Part shown: piece after piece, positions 54,159 through 63,191 of the stretch
Layout of the letters: every line of letters begins with the position of its first letter
Position numbering within the stretch: position 1 is the stretch's first letter
DNA from: Aeromicrobium sp. Root495
Lineage (GTDB): Bacteria; Actinomycetota; Actinomycetes; Propionibacteriales; Nocardioidaceae
DNA: 64,000 nucleotides
Direction: 5' to 3'
Assembly (NCBI RefSeq): GCF_001426755.1
Contig: NZ_LMFJ01000001.1
Location: 170,961-234,960, forward strand
Position numbers and translations under genes: made by a program
Notes under the pieces: model-generated
The model's database searches: none
The model's input: the letters and a program-made list of their open reading frames with translations, nothing else
Told to the model about the DNA's origin: nothing

Positions 54159-54502
54159 CAGCCGTGCCACCTCTCGAGTCGTAGCAGGACGTGGTCCGAG
54201 CGCAGCCCGTACTCGTGGCGCTCGGGCTCGCCGAGGATCTTGTAGTCCAGGCCGTCGGGCCCACGGACGTGCTGACGGGCGGTGACCTGCGTGCCGGCAG
54301 GGAGGAAGACGCGCGCGGTGGCGGATGAGCCGGTGCGGTTCTCGTCGTCGGCCTGGCCGGGGCCAGGCTGGAACGAGCACCCCGTCACGTCGTCCTCGGC
54401 CGCCGGCGGCTTCTTCCAGTCCGCGACCTCGCGGCCGTGGTCGCTGGTCGTGGCCGCGGTGAGCAGCGTGATGGTCTGCTGGGTCGACGAGAGGATGCTC
54501 AC
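54158..54502 (-). CDS. head-tail stopper/connector protein
   Basis: A 114-residue protein. GTG at 54502 overlaps the upstream stop (GTGA). Beta-rich segments RVFLPAGTQVTARQHVRGPDGLDYKILGEPERHEY fit the head-closure (stopper) family. The long N-terminal extension in the same frame is a shadow. Confidence 0.7.
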   Translation of the reverse strand: MSILSSTQQTITLLTAATTSDHGREVADWKKPPAAEDDVTGCSFQPGPGQADDENRTGSSATARVFLPAGTQVTARQHVRGPDGLDYKILGEPERHEYGLRSDHVLLRLERWHG

Positions 54503-55038
54503 GAGCTGACCCGGTAGCGGTCGAGGATCGCCTTCTCGTGCTCGAGAAGCGCGATGCCGCCGGACACCCCGGTACCGACTAGGGCGAAGCCGACGTCGAT
54601 CTCGCCGGCGTGCTCGCGGGTGCGGCCCGACGGGGAGTCGATCGCACGGGCGGCGACCGCGGTCACGACAGCGACCACGTCCTCGGGAGCATTCTCGTAG
54701 CCGTGCGTGAGCACGACAAACGTCTTGCCAGGGCGAGGCGACCAGCAACCCGCGTTGAGCTGCAGGTAACCGGCCTCGGAGTCGTCGACCTGATCGAGGT
54801 CCACGACACGACCGTCAGTGACGACGCTGACGATCTCACCGATCTTGAGCGACGGCAGGAACAGCAAGTTGCTGCCGTCACCGTCGAGCTTGAGCGTCTC
54901 GGTAAACGCCGGCGCAATGTGCCACCCGCAGTAACTGCGGACGGCGCGCTGAGCCCGCTGGACGGCCGCGGCCTGGTCGCCCGACAGAAGCTTCGTCAGG
55001 TCACCGACAGCCGCGAGATCGTCCAGCGGGCCCGGCAT
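54499..55038 (-). CDS. head-tail connector (HK97 gp6-like adaptor)
   Basis: A 179-residue protein. DDLAAVGDLTKLLSGDQAAAVQRAQRAVRSYCGWHIAP (from residue 5) is the helical opening of gp6-type adaptors. The middle FLPSLKIGEIVSVVTDG is the beta insert, and the end LLEHEKAILDRYRV is a helix. It would attach below the portal ring. Confidence 0.8.
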   Translation of the reverse strand: MPGPLDDLAAVGDLTKLLSGDQAAAVQRAQRAVRSYCGWHIAPAFTETLKLDGDGSNLLFLPSLKIGEIVSVVTDGRVVDLDQVDDSEAGYLQLNAGCWSPRPGKTFVVLTHGYENAPEDVVAVVTAVAARAIDSPSGRTREHAGEIDVGFALVGTGVSGGIALLEHEKAILDRYRVSS

Positions 55039-55421
55039 CAGGCGCCCTTGCCGCGCGGCGTGCGCGCCTTGTTCGCCGGCTGCGCGGCAGCGGTCGTGAC
55101 CGCCCCCGCCTTCGCCGACGCGGCGTGCTCGTCGAGCTTGGCCTGCAGCTTCTCGGGGTCACCCACGAGAGACCGCAGGGCCTCGAGCTCGGCCGCGTCC
55201 TTCTCGGCCTGCTCGCGCCCCTCCGGGGTCGACGCCGCACGGAGCTGCTCGAGCTCGGCGGCGTCGGCCTCGGCCTGCGCCTTCGCCTGGGCCGAAGCCT
55301 CGGCGTACGGATCGACGACCGGCGTCGGCTCGGACGGCTCCAGCTCGAGAGCCTTCGCCTCCTCCGGGCGGTACCGGATGCCGTCCACGGTGATCATCCC
55401 GACCGTGTCGCGCGCGCTCAT
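55038..55421 (-). CDS. small phage head-region protein with coiled coil
   Basis: A 127-residue protein. The start MITVDGIRYRPEEAKALEL is a small beta hairpin. It leads into a long charged helix (AEASAQAKAQAEADAAELEQLRAASTPEGREQAEKDAAEL). This resembles head-fibre or capsid-attached proteins placed after the capsid gene. The role is not established. Confidence 0.6.
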   Translation of the reverse strand: MSARDTVGMITVDGIRYRPEEAKALELEPSEPTPVVDPYAEASAQAKAQAEADAAELEQLRAASTPEGREQAEKDAAELEALRSLVGDPEKLQAKLDEHAASAKAGAVTTAAAQPANKARTPRGKGA

Positions 55422-56764
55422 GCGGCGGGCTTCACGATCACGAGACGGGCCGGCTTCCAGATGACCTGCGCCGCGCGGAGCTCGCCGCGGACGTAGGTCA
55501 TGTTCCGCTGTGCGTAGTCCTTGTGCTGGTTGAACGCCACCACGGACAGGCCCTCACGGTCCAGGAGCGCCACCTGCTTGAAGTCACCGAGCACCGCGTG
55601 GGTGTCGATGAGCTTCTCGCTCGTGACGCGCGGGCGACCGAACAGGGTGTTGGCCCCGCCGCCGAACGGACCGCCGCTGTAGTAGCGGCCGTCGTTGTCC
55701 TGCAGGAGGTCGAGCGCGGCGTCCATCTCGGGCGAGAGGACGATCGCGTCGACGTTGCCACCCGCGACGCGGATGACCTTGAGGATGCCGATGCGGGCGG
55801 CGCGGATGAACGCCTTGACCGTGGCGTCGACCGGCAGACCGTCGGCGCCCACGGGCGAGGCCGTGTACTCGACGGACTGCACGCCGGTCGTGTTGTAGAT
55901 CCCCTTGGGCTGGCCGTTGATGCCGGTGCCGTTGAGGATCTTGTCCTCGACCACGGCGTCGAGCGAGTACCGCAGCTCGGCGTCCATGTAGGTCGCGAAC
56001 GCCGGGGCGTCAGCGAGGAGCTGGTTCGTGACGTCGTAGCCGTCGGCGTAGGTGTAGACCTTCGCGTCGGCGAGCTGCGTGGACAGCTCGCTGACCGGCT
56101 TGAGCGCGGCGGCGTCGGTACCCGAGGTGGCCTCGGGGACGACGGCGGCGTTGCGCGTGACCGCGATGACCTGGACGTACTCGAAGTTGCCCGCGGTCTG
56201 ACCACGGCTGATGAGGTCCAGGAACGTCAGGCGGTCCCGGTCGACCATGTCGACCATCGGCACCCGGATGTTCTGGATGCGGGCCTGCGGCGACGTGAGC
56301 GCCTTGCGACCGGAGAACCAGTCATCGAGGCTGCCGACCTTGACCTTGCCGATGTCGACGGGGGAGCCCTCGCCGACGCCGGAGGGGTTGGCCTTCTGGA
56401 ACGCCGTGTACTCGGCGGACTTGACGAACCGCTGGCCGAAGCTGCGGTGCTTGACCTTGGTGCCGCCGCCCTTGCCGCCGAGGCCGCCGAGGTCGTTGGG
56501 GTCACCGCCGCCGAGGTCGACGTCGTCGTCGACGTCGTCGTCGCTGTCCTCGATGGACTTGAGGAACGCGGCCGAGTCGGCCGCCTTCTTGGCCGTGTCG
56601 GAATCGGTCTTCTTGGACTGCGCCAGCGCGTAGTGCTTGGCGTAGTCGCGCGCCTCGTCCTCGGTCAGCTCACGGTCGCCGTCGGCCTTGGCCTTGGCGG
56701 CGATCTCCTGAGCAGCCTTGGCCGCGGCCTGTGCCTCCTTGAGGAGGCGCACCCACTTCTCCAT
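55418..56764 (-). CDS. major capsid protein (HK97 fold)
   Basis: A 448-residue protein. Residues 1-95 form a helical scaffold-like delta domain (LLKEAQAAAKAAQEIAAKAKADGD), ended by an acidic linker (DDDVDDDVD) where the protease likely cuts. The rest is the HK97 shell: IRVPMVDMVDRDRLTFLDLISRG, EDKILNGTGINGQPKGIYNTTG, AIVLSPEMDAALDLLQD. AGAAGGG precedes the ATG at 56764. It follows the protease gene by 20 nt. Confidence 0.93.
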   Translation of the reverse strand: MEKWVRLLKEAQAAAKAAQEIAAKAKADGDRELTEDEARDYAKHYALAQSKKTDSDTAKKAADSAAFLKSIEDSDDDVDDDVDLGGGDPNDLGGLGGKGGGTKVKHRSFGQRFVKSAEYTAFQKANPSGVGEGSPVDIGKVKVGSLDDWFSGRKALTSPQARIQNIRVPMVDMVDRDRLTFLDLISRGQTAGNFEYVQVIAVTRNAAVVPEATSGTDAAALKPVSELSTQLADAKVYTYADGYDVTNQLLADAPAFATYMDAELRYSLDAVVEDKILNGTGINGQPKGIYNTTGVQSVEYTASPVGADGLPVDATVKAFIRAARIGILKVIRVAGGNVDAIVLSPEMDAALDLLQDNDGRYYSGGPFGGGANTLFGRPRVTSEKLIDTHAVLGDFKQVALLDREGLSVVAFNQHKDYAQRNMTYVRGELRAAQVIWKPARLVIVKPAA

Positions 56765-56783
56765 GACTTTCCCTTCTGGTTGG

Positions 56784-57572
56784 TCAGCCCGCGGTCGCGA
56801 GCTGGATTGCCTGGAGCGCCGACTCGGTGAACGCGGACGGGTTGAAACCGGACTCCTCGGACTTGGACCCGGGGGTCTCCTCGTCCTTGGTCCGGCCGTG
56901 ACCGCTGGCCTTCTCGTCGTCGTTGCTTGCCTCTGCGTCGATGACGGAGAGGACGTCTTCGATCTGCGTGGCGGAGTCACGAATGGACTCCAACGCCTTG
57001 CGCAGGGTCGTCTCGTTCTTGGCCGAGATCGCTCGGCCGGCCTTCACGTCGCGGGCGATCTGTCGCGCCACGCCGGCGGCGGCCTTCACGGTGAGGAGCT
57101 CGGTCTCCTGGTTCGCGCCGATGGGCGTGGGACCGACCTCGTGGATCTTGAGGCGGCGGAGCTCGTACCAGTAGTCGTCGTCGTTCTCGACGAAGCCGGC
57201 CTCGACGATGTCGTAGGCGAACGAGAACTGCGTGACGCGGCGGCCCTTCATGAGCCGGTGCACCTGCGGGGCCTTGGATCCGGGGAGGGGGTCGACGAGG
57301 TCGAGCTGGCCCTTGATCCACAGACCCTTGTCGGTCTCCTTCGCCTCGAGCACGTGCCCGATGTTGAAGTCCGGATCGTCCATCCGGTGCGACCAGTAGA
57401 TCGGGATGGGGTCGCCCTTCGCGGCCCACTCGGCGAGTGACTCGGCGAAGGCTCCTGGCACGACGATGTCGCCGTAGGAGTCCTTGTTGCCGAAGACGCT
57501 GACGATGGCCTCGAAGACACCGGCGTCCTCGTCGTAAGCCTTGATCTGGACGGGCGCTGACTTGATCAACAT
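56784..57572 (-). CDS. prohead protease
   Basis: A 262-residue HK97-type (U35/S78) serine protease that cleaves the capsid delta domain. FGNKDSYGDIVVPGAF (residues 27-42), IYWSHRMDD with His62 and RVTQFSFAYDIVEAG with Ser117 are the active-site landmarks. The C-terminal third is acidic and Ser/Glu-rich, likely self-cleaved. The gap 57573-57635 before it holds a small hairpin with the TTCGCC tail. Confidence 0.92.
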   Translation of the reverse strand: MLIKSAPVQIKAYDEDAGVFEAIVSVFGNKDSYGDIVVPGAFAESLAEWAAKGDPIPIYWSHRMDDPDFNIGHVLEAKETDKGLWIKGQLDLVDPLPGSKAPQVHRLMKGRRVTQFSFAYDIVEAGFVENDDDYWYELRRLKIHEVGPTPIGANQETELLTVKAAAGVARQIARDVKAGRAISAKNETTLRKALESIRDSATQIEDVLSVIDAEASNDDEKASGHGRTKDEETPGSKSEESGFNPSAFTESALQAIQLATAG

Positions 57573-57635
57573 GTGCGGCCCTCCTCAGGGCATGGCGAAG
57601 CCGGCGCCGCGGCGCCTCACTCCGGTCGGGGTGGT

Positions 57636-59570
57636 TTAGCTGAACGTCATCTCGAGGTCGCACAGGCAGCCGGCGACCTCGTCGGCGCCGCCGCCGGGGT
57701 CTCCCGGCCAGTCCATGCCGTTCGAGAACTTCTCCCCGATCGGCACCGTCTCTCCGGCCATCGAGGCGTGGGACGAGCGGGGGTTTGACGACGTGACGAT
57801 CCACGTCTTCGTCGCAGTGTCCGGCGCGAACTGCTGCGCTGCCTCGTGTGCGCCGAAGGACGAGAACGTCGTGATCAGCGTCGTGGCGATCTCGGCGCCG
57901 CGGGAGTCCTTGGCCTCGGCGAACACGTCCGCGGGAGCGTCGTCCTCGTCATCCGATCGGACCTTCGCGTCGAGCTTCTCTTTGGTCGTCGCGTTGACCA
58001 TCGCCGCCCGGGACTTCGCGACCTCGTTGAGGAACTTCAACGTGCGGTCGACGTCGTACTCGTCGGGGTCGAGGCCGGCGTCCTCGAGCGTCGCCTTGGC
58101 GACGTCCTCAGACGTCATGGACGCGAGCTTGAACAGGTCCTGGGCGAGCTCGGTGTCCCACCGCTCGCCGTCCCACCAGTCATCGTCGTCAGCGCCGAGC
58201 GCGGACAGGACGACGCCGCTCTGGCGGGCGAAGAACGCGGAGAGGACCTGGACAGTCTTGGCCGTATACGTCTCGTTCGCGCGAGCCTTCACACGGACGG
58301 TGCGGACCGCCTTCGACTGCAGGCCCTCAGGCGGCACCAGGTCGGCGAGGTAGTCGACGCCCTTGGGTGCGCTGTCGCGCGGGTTGGCCTGGCCGCCGAT
58401 GAGCACGTTAAGCGGCGTGACGAGCTCGTCGCCGCCGTCGACCGGGGGAAGGTTGCGGAGCGCGCGGCCTTCGTTGCGAGAGAGCCAGGGTGCACCGATC
58501 GCGGACTGCAACGTCTTGAGCTGGTCCTCGAAGTTGCCGCGCAGCATCGCGTCGACGTTGGCCTCGATGTAGAGGTCGGTGGCGCGCGTGAGCCACGCGT
58601 TCAGGGACTGGTCGACCGAGGTGATGATGGGTCCGAGGGCCGGGCCGTAGAGCGCCTCCATGAACGCCTTGACGTTCGAGAAGTTGCCCTCTCGGGCACC
58701 GATCAGCTCGGGTGCGATGTGGTAGGCCGACGATGTCTGGATGTCCGACAGGGTCCGTCCAGCGAGATCCTCAGTGTCGGACGGCTTGACCCCGTCGAGG
58801 GCCTTGGCGTCCATGTCGTCCTCGAGCATGAGCCAGCCGCCGGACTGAGCGCCGCCACGCGCGAACTGCGTGAAGCCCTTGCGGAACCGGTTGCGCGCCT
58901 TGTCGTTCGGCCACGGCGTCTTGCGGGTCACCACGCCGCCGAAGCGCGCTCCCCGCTTCCACACGTCACGGCGGTACTGGACCGCCTCGGTCTGCTCGCG
59001 CAGGATGTCGCTGAGCGTGGTCATCGGCGACGTGCCGTTGGCGCCGGAATGGGCGTAGCCGTGGTCGAGGATGAACTTGGAGGCGTCGTACTCGCGACGC
59101 TGGCCGTCGGTGAACATGACGACGTGGGTGACCTCGTCGAGGCCGTTCGTCTTGAAGCGGACCTTGCGCGCGGGCACGCGGTGCAGCTCGAGCTCGCCGT
59201 CGGGCTTCCACTCGGGGAGGATGCACCAGCGGTCGTAGATCAGGTAGTCGACGATGATGGTGTGCCAGAACCGGTACGCCGTCATGCCGGGCGTGGTGTT
59301 CGGCTGTTTGAGCATGCGGGCGATGGGGTGGTCGGTGACGCGCTCGCGCTCGGTGTCGCTGACGCGGCGGTACAGGTTGCGGGGGATCGGGGCGTGGCCT
59401 CGGGCGATGAAGTCGACGACCTTTCGCACCGACGGCTGCTCGGACCACACGTCACGTGGATCGAACGACCCCTCGAGCAGCGAGTAGCCAGGGTCGACGA
59501 CGTCGAGCACGCCGCCGCCGTTGTCCTCAAGATGTGTCGAGAGCTCGCCGAGCGTCTGAAAGACGACCAT
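57636..59570 (-). CDS. portal protein fused to a MuF-like C-terminal domain
   Basis: A 644-residue protein. Residues 1-430 are an HK97-type portal (DFIARGHAPIPRNLYRR, ILDHGYAHSGANGTSPM, TSSAYHIAPELIGAREGNFSNVKAFMEALYG). The last about 200 residues are a separate helical part ending PRSSHASMAGETVPIGEKF and DWPGDPGGGADEVAGCLC (597-638). That is the signature of phage Mu F/SPP1 gp7 minor head proteins. In most phages these are two genes. It forms the DNA channel at the capsid vertex and may carry an ejected or maturation module. Confidence 0.9.
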   Translation of the reverse strand: MVVFQTLGELSTHLEDNGGGVLDVVDPGYSLLEGSFDPRDVWSEQPSVRKVVDFIARGHAPIPRNLYRRVSDTERERVTDHPIARMLKQPNTTPGMTAYRFWHTIIVDYLIYDRWCILPEWKPDGELELHRVPARKVRFKTNGLDEVTHVVMFTDGQRREYDASKFILDHGYAHSGANGTSPMTTLSDILREQTEAVQYRRDVWKRGARFGGVVTRKTPWPNDKARNRFRKGFTQFARGGAQSGGWLMLEDDMDAKALDGVKPSDTEDLAGRTLSDIQTSSAYHIAPELIGAREGNFSNVKAFMEALYGPALGPIITSVDQSLNAWLTRATDLYIEANVDAMLRGNFEDQLKTLQSAIGAPWLSRNEGRALRNLPPVDGGDELVTPLNVLIGGQANPRDSAPKGVDYLADLVPPEGLQSKAVRTVRVKARANETYTAKTVQVLSAFFARQSGVVLSALGADDDDWWDGERWDTELAQDLFKLASMTSEDVAKATLEDAGLDPDEYDVDRTLKFLNEVAKSRAAMVNATTKEKLDAKVRSDDEDDAPADVFAEAKDSRGAEIATTLITTFSSFGAHEAAQQFAPDTATKTWIVTSSNPRSSHASMAGETVPIGEKFSNGMDWPGDPGGGADEVAGCLCDLEMTFS

Positions 59571-59773
59571 CAGGGAACCTGCACCCAGGCGACGCGGTCG
59601 GACGGGATGACGAGCACGCCGTCGAAGGACCGCGGAGCGGCGCCTTCGGTCAGCAGGATCACGTTCTCGAGCTCGATCGTGGTGCCGGTCAGCCGGGCGA
59701 TGACGCCCTCGACGGTCATGCTGTCGGTCTCGACGATCACTCGACGCGAGACGTGCGTGCGCAGATCCTTCAC
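59570..59773 (-). CDS. small phage protein between terminase and portal
   Basis: A 67-residue protein with a small beta-barrel look (VIVETDSMTVEGVIARLTGTTIELENVILL, Sm-like). GGAGG precedes the GTG. Such tiny genes are common at this place in actinophages; the role is unknown. Confidence 0.65.
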   Translation of the reverse strand: MKDLRTHVSRRVIVETDSMTVEGVIARLTGTTIELENVILLTEGAAPRSFDGVLVIPSDRVAWVQVP

Positions 59774-59783
59774 CGGAGCCTCC

Positions 59784-61442
59784 TCACGCGACCATCAGGT
59801 CGTAGTCCTCGTAGGCCGACTTCGGAGGCGGCTCTTCGATCATGGTCAGAGCCCAATACGCCGCGTTCACCGCGAGCAGGGGGCCGATGTCAGCGGGCGA
59901 CTTCGAGCGATCCCACAGCCACGTGTCGGCGCTGGGCTTGGTCACGGCCACCGCGGCGGCGACGTCGAGGAGCGGCTGCCGATTGTGGCGGATCCGCGAC
60001 CCGCCGGGCATCGTCACGGCGTCGTAGAACGCGCCCGTGCCGCGGCCCATCTCGGCGCCCTCCCACTTGTGGATAGTCACGCCGGGGATCGCGGCTAGCT
60101 CATCGTGCATGGACGAGATCGGGGCACCACGTGTCTGCAGGGCGATCTCGATGCCGTCGTACTTCTCGGCCCGCTCGGTGAACCAGGCGACCAGCCAGTC
60201 GGTGCCGTAGCGCGAGGCCACGACCTCGACGTGCGCGGAGCCGTCCTTGCGCCAGCCGGCCACGCCGATGCACGCGCGGGTGCGGTCGTGGGAGAGCTCG
60301 ACTCCCCACCGGATCGGGGACTTCTTGCGGATCTTGGAGAGCGGCTCGTCCTCGAGCAGCGCGTCGTCGTCCTCCGCGCGAGCCGGGAATCCTGACTCCC
60401 AGGTGCCTGGAGGGAACGGGCCCTCGAGCGTGGTGTCTGACCACTGGCACAGGTTCTCGGTACGGAAGGTCCACTCGGGGTCGGTGCGGCAGAACGCGGC
60501 GAGGGTGCGCTCGGTGATGGTGTAGCCGAGCGACGGGTTCGCCATCGCCCACCCGGTACGGTCCGTCTTGGCCATCCCGGGCGGCGCCGACCACTCGAAG
60601 ATCCCGAGCGTGTCGTCCTCGAAGTCGTACTCCTCGAGAAGCTCGGCGCCCTCTTCCTCGTCGGCGAGAACCTCGGCCGGATCGCCCAGCCCGTCGGGGT
60701 CACCGAGGGCCGCGTGGGCGAGCTTGCGCAGGTAGCGAAGCACGACGCTCGTGGCGTCGCCGGCGTTGGACATGGCGAGCACGAGGGCCAGCGCGCGGGC
60801 GGTGGTCGTCTTGGTGATCGCGCCCCAGGCTTCCCAGGTCTGATGCTCGCGCAGCTCGTCGAGCAGGATCAGGTCGCCGGAGAGGCCACGGCCGGCTCGA
60901 CGGTTGGCGGCCTTGACCTTGTACCGCTCGCCGGAGGTCAGCTCGAGGAACTTCTTTCCGTTGACCTTCGAGACCTTGAGCTTGAGGGCGTTGAGCTCGG
61001 GGTTCTCCTCGACGATGTCGACGGCCTCTTGCCAGATCTCCTCGGCGACGTCGAGATCCTGAGCGGTGCCGACGACGAGCTCGCGCCCCAGCACGTACAT
61101 GAAGAACAGGGCCAGGACGACCGACAGCATGCTCTTGCCGTTCTGGCGAGCGACGAGCACGACCACGGACTTGAACCGCGGGGACCCGTCGGGCAGCAGC
61201 TCGAGCATGTGCACGAGGAGCCACTTCTGCCAAGGGAACAGCTCGATCCCGAGGACGTCGGTCGCGAAGTCGATGACGGCGTACCCGAGGGTCCGCTTCT
61301 CGGTGGCCGCTGACCGCGGCTCGAGCGGCGCCAGCGGCGGAGTGAAGATGCGAGGGACGGTGCAGCCGACGAGCGGCTTACGCCCCTTCGCCCGCGTGGA
61401 CCGACCGGAGCTGCCCGAGCTTCGACTTCTTGGGTTCGCCAC
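59784..61442 (-). CDS. terminase large subunit
   Basis: A 552-residue packaging motor. VARQNGKS at residues 97-104 is Walker A, DLILLDE (190-196) Walker B and TSNAG-like MSNAGDATS near 223 motif III. The C-terminal half has the RNase H-like nuclease with WGVELSHDRTRACIGVAGW near 383 and FYDAVTMPGGSRIRHN near 488. GTG at 61442 overlaps the small subunit by 65 nt, with GGGGGG 8 nt upstream. The HNH neighbour points to cos-type packaging. Confidence 0.94.
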   Translation of the reverse strand: MANPRSRSSGSSGRSTRAKGRKPLVGCTVPRIFTPPLAPLEPRSAATEKRTLGYAVIDFATDVLGIELFPWQKWLLVHMLELLPDGSPRFKSVVVLVARQNGKSMLSVVLALFFMYVLGRELVVGTAQDLDVAEEIWQEAVDIVEENPELNALKLKVSKVNGKKFLELTSGERYKVKAANRRAGRGLSGDLILLDELREHQTWEAWGAITKTTTARALALVLAMSNAGDATSVVLRYLRKLAHAALGDPDGLGDPAEVLADEEEGAELLEEYDFEDDTLGIFEWSAPPGMAKTDRTGWAMANPSLGYTITERTLAAFCRTDPEWTFRTENLCQWSDTTLEGPFPPGTWESGFPARAEDDDALLEDEPLSKIRKKSPIRWGVELSHDRTRACIGVAGWRKDGSAHVEVVASRYGTDWLVAWFTERAEKYDGIEIALQTRGAPISSMHDELAAIPGVTIHKWEGAEMGRGTGAFYDAVTMPGGSRIRHNRQPLLDVAAAVAVTKPSADTWLWDRSKSPADIGPLLAVNAAYWALTMIEEPPPKSAYEDYDLMVA

Positions 61443-61923
61443 CGGCCGCGCCCCCCTTCGCAGGGGCCGCCTTCGCGCCGGCGACCGTCAGCCCGAGGGA
61501 CTCGCAGTAGTTGCGGTACGTGGGGATCGAGACGTTGTCGACCGGCGGGGGCTTGGCCTTGATGTCGTTCTCGCGGGCGTACTCGATCGCGTACCGCCAG
61601 CGCTGGTCTTCCTCGTCGATCTTGCGGGCCAGGATTCGGAGCGTCTCAATGGGGCCGGCGTGCAGCTCGGCGTCGAGGACCTGGTCTGCGATGGCCTTCG
61701 CGATGGACCGCTCGGTCGCGTCGAGGAGAGGCGTCGGCTCTGCCGGCTCGACGTTGGGGTCGATGCTGGCCAGCACGCGCTCGAGGATCTCCGGCTTCCG
61801 GCGGGCGCTACCGAGGTCGAGGTGAAAGAACTTCGCCCACGCCCGAAGCTGCCCCACGGTCCACTCCGACGAGGGGCCTCCGGTCGGAACGACGACGCCT
61901 GGCTTCGAGCCCTTGGCAGCCAC
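61378..61923 (-). CDS. terminase small subunit
   Basis: A 181-residue protein recognising the packaging site. EWTVGQLRAWAKFFHLDLGSARRKPEILERVLASI (from residue 20) is a SAP-like DNA-binding segment. AKAIADQVLDAELHAGPIETLRILARKIDEED is the helical oligomerisation part. GTG at 61923 has AGGGGG 8 nt upstream and is preferred over the GTG at 61932. It is coupled to the large subunit by overlap. Confidence 0.8.
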   Translation of the reverse strand: MAAKGSKPGVVVPTGGPSSEWTVGQLRAWAKFFHLDLGSARRKPEILERVLASIDPNVEPAEPTPLLDATERSIAKAIADQVLDAELHAGPIETLRILARKIDEEDQRWRYAIEYARENDIKAKPPPVDNVSIPTYRNYCESLGLTVAGAKAAPAKGGAAGGEPKKSKLGQLRSVHAGEGA

Positions 61924-62048
61924 CGCACACACCCCCTATCGCGTGCGCGTGCGCGCGACCCCCCTGAGAGATCCGGGGGGAGAGGCCCCCTACCGGCGAG
62001 CTCGGGGCCGCACCCCTTCGGGCCAGCGATCCGAACGCCCCTACCCCT
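61924..62048. other. GC-rich intergenic stretch, possible cos region
   Basis: It holds runs of six G and C (61953-61985) and a GGGGG/CCCCC hairpin. It lies between HNH and terminase genes where cos sites of related phages lie. No cut site can be named from sequence. Confidence 0.35.
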
Positions 62049-62342
62049 TCACCACTCGCGTGAGCGTTCACCGAGCGATGCGGGGGCGCCGCGCTTGTTG
62101 CGGCGGCGGTTGCAGTCGAGGTGGGACGCCTCGAAGTTGCCCGGGTCCTCGGCGAGGTGGCGATGCGTCGCGAGTGGCCACCGGTGGTCGAGCGACCAGG
62201 AGTCGTCGTGTGGGTAGCGGAGCGTGTAGTCGATCGGCTGGCCGCAGAGCCAGCACGGTCGCTGCTGCCGCTCGCACAGATCCCGGAACAGGGCCTTGAG
62301 CTTGCGGTACCGCCGCGTCGCCCTGCCTGCGTGCTTGGCCAC
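62049..62342 (-). CDS. HNH endonuclease
   Basis: A 97-residue nuclease. PCWLCGQPIDYTLRYPHDDSWSLDHRWPL has a CxxC pair and the catalytic DH. EASHLDCNRRRNKR completes the HNH site with C and N. In cos phages this protein assists terminase cutting. GTG at 62342 is chosen because GGGGGTGG precedes it and a terminator lies just upstream; a longer frame begins at 62477. Confidence 0.9.
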   Translation of the reverse strand: MAKHAGRATRRYRKLKALFRDLCERQQRPCWLCGQPIDYTLRYPHDDSWSLDHRWPLATHRHLAEDPGNFEASHLDCNRRRNKRGAPASLGERSREW

Positions 62343-62365
62343 GGGCCACCCCCGTACACGACGAA

Positions 62366-62388
62366 GGCCCCACGCTGAGCGTGAGGCC
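62366..62388 (-). terminator. terminator between early genes and the packaging operon
   Basis: An 11-bp stem GGCCTCACGCT/AGCGTGGGGCC with one U-G pair, then TTCGTC on the minus strand. It separates the small early genes from HNH. Confidence 0.6.
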
Positions 62389-62488
62389 GAGGTGTCGGAC
62401 GCGACCCGGTTCTGGGTACACGTCGTCCGTGGTTCTGAGTGTATGCCATGCCACTCGAACGCGTGAGCGAACCTCACGGCACGGCGTG

Positions 62489-62683
62489 TCAGGCCGACGG
62501 GGCGCGCGCGTCCTCGTGAGCGGCGTAGTCCTTGAGGAACTGCACCATCGCCTCAGACAGGTACTCACCACGGCGCTCGGCCTCAGCCATCGCAGCGTCG
62601 TAGGTAGCGTCGTCGCAGCGGAACGAGCGGGCCTTCTTGGGAGCGCGAGGAGCCATGCCGAACAGCGTATCTACATCCGTCAT
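62489..62683 (-). CDS. small phage protein (ribbon-helix-helix-like)
   Basis: A 64-residue protein. KKARSFRCDDATYDAAMAEAERRGEYLSEAMVQFLKDY has the strand-helix-helix pattern of ribbon-helix-helix regulators, a suggestion only. ATG at 62683 overlaps the upstream stop (ATGA). Last of four coupled small genes. Confidence 0.62.
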   Translation of the reverse strand: MTDVDTLFGMAPRAPKKARSFRCDDATYDAAMAEAERRGEYLSEAMVQFLKDYAAHEDARAPSA

Positions 62684-63006
62684 GACGCACTGTGGATCAG
62701 CTTCGATAGAGCGACGTTTGCCGCGAGCCAGAGCTGCTCGGCGATCTCGGCATGATGCCGGCGGTGAGCGGTCGCTCGCGGGCTGCGGTCTCCGGGCTGG
62801 TCCGCCGGCAGCTTCGCCCACAATGCGCTTGCCGTGTACCAGTAGGCGGCGTTGCGCTCGATCTCCCGCAGGCGGTCACGGTCGGCCGTCGTCACCTCGT
62901 CAAGCTGCACGAGCAGCTCACCGAAGCCCACGTGCGGCGGATAGCCTGCCGCGACCGAGCGGGCCTTCAAGCCTGCTTTGCACCGTTCGTGCTCGGCGGT
63001 CGTCAT
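62680..63006 (-). CDS. small phage protein of unknown function
   Basis: A 108-residue helical protein with no recognised domain (TTADRDRLREIERNAAYWYTASALWAKL). ATG at 63006 overlaps the upstream stop (ATGA), which excludes the longer frame from 63090. Confidence 0.6.
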   Translation of the reverse strand: MTTAEHERCKAGLKARSVAAGYPPHVGFGELLVQLDEVTTADRDRLREIERNAAYWYTASALWAKLPADQPGDRSPRATAHRRHHAEIAEQLWLAANVALSKLIHSAS

Positions 63007-63191
63007 CGGGCCACCTCCAAGACGGCGTCCACGATCGGACGAACTAAAGCTCGGTAGGCGGCTTTGTCGCTCTCGACAAGGTCCTCCCACTGCCAGAGCT
63101 GGCCGTCCTCGCGCTTCCGACCGGCGTCGGTGCGGTTGGCCTGCTGACGGTCGAACCAGGCGCGGGCCGCAGCCTCAAGCTCTACGATCAC
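63003..63191 (-). CDS. small phage protein of unknown function
   Basis: A 62-residue helical protein (LEAAARAWFDRQQANRTDAG and WEDLVESDKAAYRALVRPIVD). GTG at 63191 overlaps the upstream stop (GTGA). Segments DLVESDKAAYRALVR recall short phage proteins of early regions. Confidence 0.55.
   Translation of the reverse strand: MIVELEAAARAWFDRQQANRTDAGRKREDGQLWQWEDLVESDKAAYRALVRPIVDAVLEVAR

Noticed and set aside
61924-62048. Defined cos site
   Set aside because: The G/C runs fit in position but no known cohesive-end motif can be recognised without virion end sequence.
62343-62477. Longer N-terminus of the HNH protein
   Set aside because: It would cross a terminator hairpin and is Arg/Ser-rich without family support; GTG at 62342 has a purine-rich site.
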